A model generated the notes under the pieces. It was given only the letters and a program-made list of their open reading frames with translations, ran no database searches and was not told the DNA's origin. Positions 13,901 to 25,900 of a stretch of DNA of 64,000 bases are shown here, piece by piece (within the stretch, counting starts at the first letter, position 1; the number at the start of each line of letters is the position of its first letter). The stretch is from Serinus canaria (taxonomy: Eukaryota > Chordata > Aves > Passeriformes > Fringillidae), in the NCBI RefSeq assembly GCF_022539315.1, contig NC_066317.1:54654679-54718678 (forward strand), read 5' to 3'. The position numbers and the translations under genes were made by a program.

Positions 13901-16900
13901 TTGTCCTGCTCCTTTTAATCCTAGGTGCAGCTGTGCCATTTTCTTTCTATTCCAATCTTTATTCTAGTTTTCTAATTTCCATTAGAAAAACAACAAAAGT
14001 AAACAGCTCAAAAGGTAGAGGAGTAGTTTAGAAGTTTGGAGAAAAAATAATCATTCTTTCCAAAGTACTTTCTATATCAAAGTGTAGGAGTAAATACAAT
14101 TTACTATAATTACCTATGATGAAAATACTCTGTCTATCTTCTGGATAAAAGAAGATTATCAAAATCTGAAATGGCAGCAAAATTCTTTTGTTGATAAGAG
14201 TGACTTTTTTTTTTATGTGCTGCACTCTCAATTTCCCATAAAGCAGTAGGAGCTGGAGTTTTAGGTAAAAAAGAGAATTTGCTTTAGTTTTTTGCCCTTT
14301 TTTCCTTAAATTTTTAACCATCAACAATGCAAAGTTAGATCTGAGCACAGCTTAAATGCATACCTCAGTTGAGATTTCTTGGTGAGATTTCTGTGTCCTT
14401 AGAGTCCTTAGAGTTTTGTCATCCCTAAATCTGTATGCTCTTTGGTAATGAGCCAGGATCTCTACATGAAGGATTTATGTAGCATAAAAACCAAACTTAT
14501 AAAATTAGGGACTTGAACTTGTCTCTCCTTATCCCATGATTGTATTAATTTTGAGACTAGTTCATTTAATTTGTTTTGTGAACTAATTTTGTTTTAATAT
14601 GACAGAGTTTCTGAAGACCCAGTGACCCAACTATTGGAGAGCTCTTTGGGCCTGTTAGTGAAGTTTTTTTTTCCATTAGACAGAGACAGATATAAAAGCA
14701 AGGTTTTCATTTGCTGCATGTATATTGTCATTGAGCCAAAATAAAGATCTGGCCTCAAAGCTATTTACACAGTCAGAAAAATGGAGACTAATTAACTTTA
14801 GACACATTGTCAAAGTAAAGCTCATTGCACACACATGCAAATATCCTAATCAGTATCCTTCATTTGTTGTAGATGCAGATTGAGGTTGTTCTAAATGTGA
14901 CCTTGCTGAAAGTCATTCAATAATCCCACAAATTCTCAGTGCTTTAAAGCACAATGCCATGCCCAAACACAATGGAGATGTTTAAAGACTTCTGTCATAT
15001 TTAATCAAAACCAAACTTATATTGGTTAATAAATTAGCAAGCATGCTAACTCATTTCCAGAGAGGAGTACAGTTCATAAGATCAAACACAGCTTCATATT
15101 TCACTAATAATAAAAGTGGTGTCCCAGGCAGTATTGTGAAGGCAGGGGTTAAGTAAGTCATGGAATCATAGAATGCCTTGGATTGGAAGGGACCTTGAAG
15201 ATCATCTCGTTCCCATCCCCCTGCCAAGGGCAGGACACCTCCCACTAGAAGAGGTTGCTTGAAGCCCCATCCAACATGATCTTAAACCCTTCCAGGAATA
15301 GGGCATTCACAGCTTCTCTGGGACATGTGTTCCAGTGCCTCACCATCCTCTCAGTGAAGAGTTGCTTCCTAATAGCTAATTTAAACCTACTCTGTCAGTT
15401 TAAAGCCATTCCCCCTTGTCCTGTTCCTACAGGTCCCTGTGCAGAGTCCCTCCCCTGCTCTCTTGTAGGCTCTCCTTAGGAAATGGGAGGTGCTCTAAGG
15501 TGTCCCTGGAGCCTTCTCTTCCCCAGGCTGAACAAGCCCAGCTCTCAGCCTGTCTTCATAGCAGAGGTGCTCCAGTCCTCTGGACTTGTTCCAGCAGGTC
15601 TGTGTCATTCAGCCCCTGAGCTGGATGCAGTATTCCAGGTGGGGTCTCATGAGAGCCAAGAGGGGCAGAATCACCTTCCTTGACCTTCTAGTCCGTTTAT
15701 TTTGATGCAGCCCAGATCATGGCTGTCTTTCTGGGCTGCAAGCACACATTGCTGGTTCATGTTGAGTTTGTCATCAACCAAAATCCCCAAGTCCTTTTCC
15801 TCAGGGCTGCTCTAAATCCATTTTCTGCCCAGCCTTTATTTAGGCTTGGGATTGCCCTGATCCAGGTGCAGGACTTTGAACTTGGCCCCGTTGAATTTCG
15901 TAAGGTTCACAAGCCTGATTCTTGCTTTGTGGGTTCAACACAAAAAGGTTTGTCCATGTCATGTAGGAAATGAGCTCATTTTTTTTAGTGAGTGGTGATC
16001 TCATAAGCATTTTAACACCATCTGATTTAAAGCAGCTACAAAGAAATAAGTTTCCTTTTAGGAGCAGTTCCTTCTCTGTGACCTTTGTTTTACATACACC
16101 AATCCTCCACCACTTCTGTGCTATCACTTGATTCCTTTTCAAAATCCTAAAATCTAAATTTAAAAGTGGATTACGGTTCCTGCCTACCTACTTCTGAAAA
16201 AGACATAAAGGAACACATGACCAGGTGAATAATTTTAAGCTTTCCTATGGATTTGAGACAGCACACTAATAAGCTTGTTAATTATTTTATTAATGAACTA
16301 ATGATCCCCAAAGATTTGCTGAGAGATAAAGCAATCAGAAAGTCATCAACAACCTTGCTAGGAGATAATTAATCACTGCTGAAAAAACCCCCACAAATAC
16401 AAGTTCATTCCAGATCACAACCAGACATTCTCTACAGCTGTAGTGCAGAACAGAAATGTCAGCAGGCTCTGAGTACACAGAGGTTCTGGTACAGCTGCAT
16501 TTTGCACCCCTTCAGTGAGACATCCCCCTTTCCTGAAGAATCAAAATTAGGCACGGAAGGAGGTCTTAACAGGTATTAGCATGCTCTGCAGGAAGCTGGC
16601 AAGTTACAAACAGGAAGCTGTGGAAAGGAGTAAAGGCAAGTACCAAGGCAGAGACTTTTGTGTTTCTGACTTCACTGTCACAGATTGAAGAAAGACCCAA
16701 CCTAGAGTTGTCTCAGCTCAGATTTCCTGTTTTAGGCTCCTTTGTCACTCTAGATCAGATGCACCTCTCCCCATTAGGTGCTCAGCTGAGCAGGACCATC
16801 CCTCTCAGTGGGCAGTGACAGCATTCTCACAGCATGGATGTATCTGAGTGTGGTGGAATTTTCTTAAAAAATAAAGAGATTCTAAAAGTAGAAAGAATTC

Positions 16901-19900
16901 CTCTCTCCCTAGAAATTACATGTCTAAACCAGGAGGGAAAACAGCATCTGGGTGCTCTGGTACTGTAATAGGGACTTGTGCTCGTGCTCTTTGCTGAATG
17001 GTGTGTGTGATTCGTGCATTACTGAGTTGCTGGTTACATGCATAGAGGTGGGCAGCTGCTCCCTGAGTTTAGCTGCTTCCCTCTGCACTGCTGCTTTGCT
17101 GTGGCTTTCTGCACTGGATTGTTAGCTGAACAGCCAGAATGGCTGCACTGCTCCTGACACACACATTGCCTTCCACCGTGCAGAGCATTTTGCCTTTCAA
17201 GGCTCTAGCCCAAAATACCCCGTGGATTTGGCCTATATCCACTGAACCAGATACTCCATTTCTGTATGAGTTTCTTACTGTGTTCTTCAGTTGCTTGAAA
17301 GTAAGTATGTAGAAAAGACATCCCATCCTAGCTGGTCCTTATCCAGCTCATCACAACTTCTTATTATGAAAAATCCTTTCTATGGTTCCTGAGATTACTC
17401 CTGCACAACACTCAGACAAAGGCAATGTGCTTGAACTATGTGTGATCCCAAAACACGCAGTAGGGAAGGAGATGACTCACTGCTGCAATGTTTAGAGCAC
17501 ATACCTGGAAGGTTTTTGAGTTGTCTCTGCTTTTAAACAACCCCCAATCCCATAAAAAACAATATAAAGTCAAGGGTTTTTTCTTTAAACCTACGTTAGA
17601 AGGGTAGCCTTGGAAATGGGGGTAGAAATGATTCCAGGAAACCAGCTAACACAGGTGGTACATCACAGAAGGGAACAAAGAGAATTGAACAAGAAATCAA
17701 AAATGGATTTATTTTAGATAAAATAAATTTTTAAAATGTTGTGGTGCCAAAATAAAAATAAATTCACAGGTCTTACTTATAATCTAAGAAAATAATGCAC
17801 CTGAGGACCTTCACAAAAGATTTAAGGAGAAGCTACATTAAGAATGTAAAACCGTGCAGAAAAGATTTGAAGACATCTAAATTAAAAAGGTTACTTTTTA
17901 AAAAGGTACCAAATTAAAAAGGTTAATTGCTAATGCTGTAATGTGATCAAATCTGTTCTGAAATTCTTGAACAATTTAATGTTTAATAGTACATTGTTAA
18001 AGAACTGTTTGGAGATTTAACCCCGTGACCCTCAATTAGTCATTGAGATGTAGTCAAGATGACCAAAATTCTTTCAAGATTCATGTAGCCATTTAGTCCA
18101 AAGGGCATATATACCAATAAGACAGAAATTTTTGACAGACTAAGAAAACCTAGAGCATGCCAATTGAATTGTTAAAAAGACTGAAGCTGTCAGAAGAGTT
18201 GTCTGTGCCTACTAGACCCCCTGAGTCCATGACACCTGTGCACACTTCAGTGTATCAGGTATGTTTATTTGACTTTGTGGTACACCAGGCCTTTTAAATT
18301 TATGTCTAACCTCAGTGTAGTCCTTGTTGTTCCTGCATTAGACAAAATGCAAAGCCTTGCTGGTGCAAATAAGAAATATTTTGGCTTTTATTGTCTCTAC
18401 TTTAATGTTACTCTAACACTTCCTGTATGTCATTGCAAGCAATGTAGAAAGACACATTTAAATGTACACACTTGCCATATTCTGCTCAATGTATTATGAA
18501 GGCATTTCACAAATTTATGGGTTCATATGCTTATCAAATAAAAGGAGGTGGAGGAGATGGTTAGGCCAAAAAAAAAAGCTATTGTTTACAAAATTGAATT
18601 AACATGCTGAGAAATACAGAAGAGAGGTGATGGGAGTTGATATTTTCTGCAATCTGGACAATGCTTACGAAATGTAAATGAGGTTTGTGCTGTCAAAAGA
18701 GTATTTGATATGAAAAAAAAATCTATAACCAAATACTGCATATAAATAATCTGAAAAGCCTTCTGATTCATTTCTGTGGAATAGCTCTGCAGCAATAGAG
18801 CATTGGTGGGTGGCAAAAACATTAAAATGGCACGTGGACATGTAATATATTTATTGTTCCCTATCATACTTCCAATAAAAGCAATAAGAATTGAGGTATG
18901 CAGTGTTGTACATGAAGTTTGAAATATTGGCTGCAACAGATTGATCTAAGGGATCTGGGAACTACATATTCCACTTTAACAAGGTAGAGATTTAACAAGA
19001 ATTTAATGTTCCTTAGTACATAGTTCTCCCCAGATTGGTCTCCTGTGCTTAGATTATTCTAACTACCATTTAAGCTTTCCTTGGACCATTAAACCATGGG
19101 GATGGCTTTTTCCTGGTATTCACTTCAACAGGAACTGCTTATGTGAGACATAGGCTTTTCAGAGGATACAGCCACTGACAGGAAATTATGTTCACTTTAG
19201 AGAAAATAACTCAATTTACTTATTAATTATGAGTGTAGGAAATAGTGCCTGGATTGTTAATCCAGTAATCATTAGCACTCACAGTGAAGCAAAGAAATTT
19301 GAAACAACACATCTTTTCATACTTCTGACAAATGCATTATTCTGGATTTCTGAGGTTTTGAGGAAAACTGCTCATTTCCAACTGACCAAGACCTTTTGTC
19401 TATTTAGGATTTTGTTATGGGTCTCTCAATTTTACTCCGAGGGACAGTACAGGAGAAACTGAACTGGGCTTTCAACTTGTATGATATAAATAAGGATGGA
19501 TATATAACTAAAGAGGTAAGATCTAATTCTTATGTAATCACTGAAAGTGAATGCTGATAGCTAAGTTCTGCATTCAGAGAATAATGGTTTCATTGTCAAA
19601 TTGAATGTGTTAACAAGTTATCAGATATTGTGAAGTTAGACAAACTAAAAATTAAAGTAATTGTCTCATTTTAAAGGCATATAAGAGCATCGAAAAGGAA
19701 AAATCTTTATAGAAATTGCAAAAGTTCAGAATTCTTCAGAAATTATGTTTCTGAGCTTAAGAGGTACAGAAATAGTTGCCTTCAACTTATGCCTATGTAT
19801 TTGCCCATACAGTTCCTAGAACAGATTGATAGCATATTTGGACAAAAATGAATTAAGTATGTAGGCAATAATTGTTACTTATTTTATTAGTCTACTCTAA

Positions 19901-22900
19901 TAATTCTTACTACTAGAAACAGGATTTATAAAGAAAGATTCCTGCATCTTTTATTCTGCAAGGATTCAAACACATACTTAAAATAAGTGGGACTAAATGA
20001 GCATTTCATCAAAATATAGGGAGGGGGTTTTTTTAAGTGGGGTTTATGCAAATATATAAATTACACTCATAATTTTACACTTTTAGAAAACACTTCAGGT
20101 TCATTACAAAAGAGTAATGTATAGAATCATTTCTTAGCATACTACAGATGACTTGTTTTTATAATTATTAAAATTTTCACAAGCCACTCAAAATTCAAAG
20201 ATTATGATATGAAAGGAGGACTCTGCATAAGTGTAGGTGTGTTCATGGTTGTTTTCATTTTCTTTAGGGAAAATAAGTTATAAGAAGGTGATGTGCTTTG
20301 GCCATTCACTTGCTGTTACAGAACTTATTTTCCCTTTTATTTTTATTAATCAGATATTGGGAGATTCTTCCCATAATCCATGAACTTGCACATATTATAA
20401 ATCATTTGAAATTGAAATCATACATCTATGAAAGCTAAAATCAGATGCTAGAATTTCTAAGAATTCAGTAGTTTCTTCTTGAATCTGTTCAGTCATAAAA
20501 AAAGAAACCCAAAAAATACCTAGGCGAATTCCAAAATTTTATTCTAAAATGCAAATCCTAAAAAATTGTGTTCTTTAAAGCAGTTAAAGCAGTGGACATT
20601 TCAGAAGTCAAAGAGCAGCACTGCTGTGTCCAAGAACTAGGAGGTCATCTGGAAAAGAGGCCAGGGAAGGGGCAGTGCAGGAGCCCCTTGGGGTGATGGG
20701 TGCCCACACTGTCAGCAGGTCCTTGCACTCCCCACCCTGGGATGCTCAGCTGAGGATTCACCAAATGGTGCAATTTTGTCTGAGCTGGTGGGGAAAATGC
20801 ACATTACAGTGCAGAAACAATCTTTTCCTCTTCAGGAAATGCTTGATATCATGAAAGCAATATACGATATGATGGGGAAATGCACCTATCCTGTTCTCAA
20901 AGAAGACGCACCGAGACAACACGTGGAAACATTTTTCCAGGTAGGTCACATAACATAGAAGCTGAAAAAAGACTGCTCTGTGAGCAGATAAAGATTTTCA
21001 TTGCTATAACATATCCTTCCAGTTCTGTAATCCTTTCTATTCTCTGTGGTTCCATTTCAAGTTTCCCAGACCTACTCACCATACCCTGTTTTTTCAACAA
21101 AAGTTCTTTAAGTCTAAAAGTCATTTACTATGACTTTTGGACTGGATGTTCTTAGGCTGACATGTAACTGAAATGAGCAATGAAAAGGACTTGTTTCACA
21201 CAGGAATTCGGGAGGAGAAGCATACTGTGGTGGGTTGACCCTGTCTGGATGCCAGGCACCCACCAAAGCCTCTCTCTCACTCTGCCCCTCAAATGAACAG
21301 GGGAGAGAAAATCTAACAAAGGGCTGAATTCCTGATTGCTCAGCCTTGGCCAGCAGCAGGTCCTGGAGCTGGCTGGCATTGGCTCTGCTGCACATGGGGG
21401 AAGTTTCTGGCAGCTTCTCACAGAAGTCAACTCTGTAGCTCTCCTGCTATCAAAGCTTAGCCACACAAACCCAACTCCTGTACTTTCTTTCTTTTTCCTT
21501 TTTTTTTTTTTGATACAGAAAATGGACAAGAACAAAGATGGAGTAGTTACCATAGATGAATTCATTGAGAGCTGCCAGAAAGTAAGTATTCAGTGTTAAG
21601 TACTGAATGTGTATCTGTTGGTTATTTCTATCATACCTCTTTACAGATTTCTGGAGTGTCAGTGAGGGTGATATTGATACCAGAGACAGCATTTTCCAAG
21701 GTAGAGTATCTACACACACCATTACACAGAAACACTGAACAGTGTAAATAAATTTGTGGCCTGAATCTGCCAAAGAACTGTTATACACAAGCTCTCAGGG
21801 CTTATTAGACAGCTGTGCCAATATCCTTTCTCTCTTTAATAGTGTATTGTTTACACTTGGTGGAAAAAAGTTTCTTTACGTTCAGCTGAATATTTATTTC
21901 TATCTTCTGCTCATGCTGGGCCACACAGTTCTGTCACAACTGGCACATAATCATGGCAAACATAATATTGCCTGAAAATTTATTGTCCATGGGCGAGTTT
22001 CTTAGTGAGTTGTGATGTGCTTATAAGCAGTGAAGCCTTATAAAAAGAGTGCAAGGGGCTTGCAAAGTGTTGGATGACAAGAATTAACACCAGACAAGTT
22101 TTCTCAAGACAAAGGTGTGAGCTGATAGTGATTATCAGCCACAAGCCTTTATGCTACCCAAGTAGCTGTCAATTTCTTGTCAGCAAGAAAAAAATTCTTC
22201 CAGCAGTTCCTGGCCCCTAGAGCCAGGATAGAGAACTTCTGAAGCAGGAGTTACAGACTGTTTTCACTCCTCTGCTCTTCAGAAACCAACTTCTTCTCAG
22301 ACCAGTAGAAGATATGAAGAAAGATAAGTTGTATTTTCATAAATTTAAGGAAATCCTGTTAATTTTTCGGTTTAAAATTGCAAGAAAAAGAAACATGATA
22401 GAGTATAAAATAAGAATCATTAGCTTTTGGCATGATAAGAGGTTCATAGAATTATAGAATATGCTCAGTTGGAAGGCACCCACCAGGACAATCAAGTCCA
22501 GTTCCTGGCTCTACATGGGACACCCCAAGATCAAGGTTGTTGTGTATAGTAAAGCATCACATTAGACATAGTGAATATGATAGGCCTGATTACATTATGT
22601 AAATTGATGTGGCCAATGAGCCTGATACTAATTGTTACAGTGACACATTTAAGAAGTCATAGTCGTTGTCTACTGATGCCTTACCCAGCAGACTGATTAA
22701 TACAAAGCTGATAGAGACCAGCAATATAACCCCTGCTTATTGATTCTTATCTTCTACATCAAGAACAGAGTAATAAAGAGACAGACAATTACAAGACTAT
22801 CAAGATAAATGTTTTTAGTGCATTTTTTAGTTTTTTAACTATTTGGAATAGGGAAATCTCTAGATGCTCAAAGATGCTCTAGAAGCAGTCTATTTTTATA

Positions 22901-25900
22901 TGCATATGTAGCTATTCATTGGAGTTGTTTTTTGAGTGCAGCTACCTAGTAAGTGATATTTTGTTTGATTTTAATCCACTGATTTTGGAGGGAAAAAAGC
23001 CAGCCAAGAACTCTGCTAACTGTGGCTGCTCTGTGTATCCTTAGCAACAGGCACTGGGCAGTGTCTCATCTGTCAGCAGTGCTCTGTGGCACTGACTGTG
23101 GTTCCAGCTTGTCAGTCCTGCTCAATACCAACAAAAGTCATTTCCTCTGCCAACACTGTGTGATCATCAGAAACAGAGATGAGATTCATTTCCCAGCTGA
23201 GGTCTGTAGCATTCTGGAAGCTAAATGACACATTGATCTGCATATGACAGCGATCATGGTGATGGGCTGAATGATTAATTTACAAAGAAAATTAATACCT
23301 TTAGTAAGCAATTGCCTGCTCTCCTTATCCAGTGCAATTCCGTCTCTCAAGTCTGTTAGAAGATTTATTTACCTGTTCTAAGTATTCAGAATACACGTTA
23401 GAGAGATGCTCTCTAAACTGGGACATGATGGAGACACAATGAATGCTACAGAATGCTACAATTGTCATCATGCTATTTATCTCACCTTCCCTTGCTTTTA
23501 ACTTCAATGGTGGCTATGTTTTTTTGACACAACATGTATCTTGATACCTAAATTTTTGTCTCTCTGCCACATAAGACTGTTTTTATTTTAAGACTTCTGT
23601 GCTTTGAAATGTGTAATTCATGTTTATATCAAGATTTGGTTTTAGAAATGAGGTTTGAGGTTAGAACATGCTGAGTTGGATGAGACTCATCAGAATAAAG
23701 TCCAATTCCTGTCCCTGTGTAGGATATCCCAAGAATCAAACCATGTGCCTGAGAGCACTGTCCAAACACTTCTTGAACTCTGTCAGGCTTGGTGCTGACA
23801 GTGACCACTGTCCTGGGGAGCCTGTTCCAGTGCTCAGCCACCCTCTGGGTGAAGAACCTTTTCCTAATATGCAACCTAAACTTCCCTGATAAACTTCAGG
23901 CCATTCCCTCAGGTGCCGTCAGTGTTCACCCCAGAGCAGAGATCAGTGTCTGCTCAGAGATCAGGTCTCCCCTCAATCTTCTTTTCTGCAGGCTGAACAG
24001 ACCAAGTGACCTCAGATGCTCCTCATAGGTCTTTTCCTCCAGAGCCTTCACCACCCTCATGGGCTCCTTTGAATGTTCTCTAATAGCTTTATGTCTTTTT
24101 TATATTATTGCACCCTAAACTGCAATTTTCAAGGTGAGGCTGCCCCGGCTCAGAGCAGAGCAGGACAATCCCTCCCTTGCCCAGCTGGCCATGCACTGCC
24201 TGATGTCCCCCAGGACAGAGCTGGCCCTTGTGGCTGCCAGGGCATTGCTGGCTCATGTTCAACTTTCCACTGAGCAGGATGCCCAGGTTCCTTTCCACAG
24301 TGCAGGTCTCCAGCTTCACGTTCCCTAGTCTATAAACACAAGCATCCCAGGTGCACATTCCAGAACTGGCCCTAGGTAAACTTCACATGGTTGGTGATTG
24401 TGTCACCTTTTGCCCAACCTGGAAAATGAAACTCAAGATAATTTTAGTAAGGAGGTAATATAAAAGGAGATCTTTATTTGAAGGCCTTCAGAGGTAGTTA
24501 TGGAAAGATGGCCACAAAAGCCCACTGTCCCCAGAGGTGAGTACATTTTTCTAGGTTTTAGGAAATTAGCATAATTGATAAAAGGCACCAATGAGGAGGA
24601 CAAGTGGTGATGTAATTTCCCCCCAGGTCAAGCCCTTTTTCTGAAGCCCCCTTCAGCACTGGCTGTACTTTGTCCATGAGAATGGATCTCACAGAGCTGG
24701 TCTCAGCCTTGGTTCTCAGGGAGAGCCAAGACAGGACAGGGGCCTTGTACCCCCCAGAGCATGGAGCTCTGGAATTTGTTATCTCTTTCTGCTTAGGGAA
24801 AGGCCATGGAAAAGTACTGGGAAAACTAGTCACTAGACTAATACAATAGACTACAGAGCTACAAATATATGTGTGAAAATACAGAGATCATAGAAAAAAA
24901 GGCAAAACCTAAAACGGCGCCATTCACACACCTCGCTGTTTTTTCCTGGTCTCCCTGCAGGGCCTCCCAGACCTTGAGTGAATGGAGAGTTCTTCCTAGT
25001 TTAGTGCTGCCCATAAATTTGCTTAGTATTCCTTTGAGTCCTTCATCTAGGTCATTAATGAAGAGAATTGGTTGAGCATGAGCCCTGCAGAGCCCCACTA
25101 GTGACTGGGTTTCAATCAAAGTCCTTCAAGAAACTCAGTTCAGGAGTTAATGTGGCTTCACTCTTTTCAGGATTACATATTTTACAAAGGAACATGACTG
25201 CTGCTTTTAAAACCAGACCTGCAGGAAAACCTTTTGTTAACATTCTGATAGGTATGAGATCTAAAAAGGTAATGTCTGAATCTTTAAATAGACCTGAAGT
25301 GTGTTCTGCCAGGGAAAGGCTGCAGGAGCCTCTTCTTTGAAGGTTATCTCAGGCAAGATTTGCTAATATCTGAGAACTGGCGTTCCTCTACTTTGCGTTG
25401 GAACCCAACTTAGTGATTTGCAGAAGTATATCCCTTTTACTCCTGTTTTGCAATAACTAAAGGAAATGTAGCATGCTTACTTTACAAGCAAGAAGGAACA
25501 CAACAAAACATCTTTGAATAGAGGTTCTACTTCAGGTTCCTCAGGTATGTTCCTGAGATTATTTTTTTCTAGTATCAAGAGACTTTGGTGTGTTCTTAAA
25601 CACTAATTTTGCATATATGTGCCTTTCTAAAAATTTGTGCTGTTGTGCTGAGCACTTGTTTGGCACAACTATCAGTGCAGTGGCACTGTACAGTCTGAGG
25701 TATACAGGTGGTTCAACGCTCTTAATTCACAGTCCCATTGCAAAGAATGGCCTGTCCATTCAGAAAGTGTTGAAACAGTTATGCAGGGAAGTATAAAGCA
25801 TTCAGGCTTTGAGTGCTGTCTTCTCTGGACACTGGGTAGAAGGATATAAGTAGAATGGTTCTTCCCCTCATCCTCCCTCCATCTTAGCTAGGGAATATGT

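Larger units (their letters stand above)
12340..19407 (+). other. KCNIP4: KCNIP4 intron
   Basis: GTAAGT donor; the acceptor is TATTTAG. It contains two antisense CR1 fragments (13133-13385 and 15159-15915). The rest is AT-rich with nothing else recognised, apart from a short direct repeat of AAATTAAAAAGGTTA near 17879 and 17912. Confidence 0.85.
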
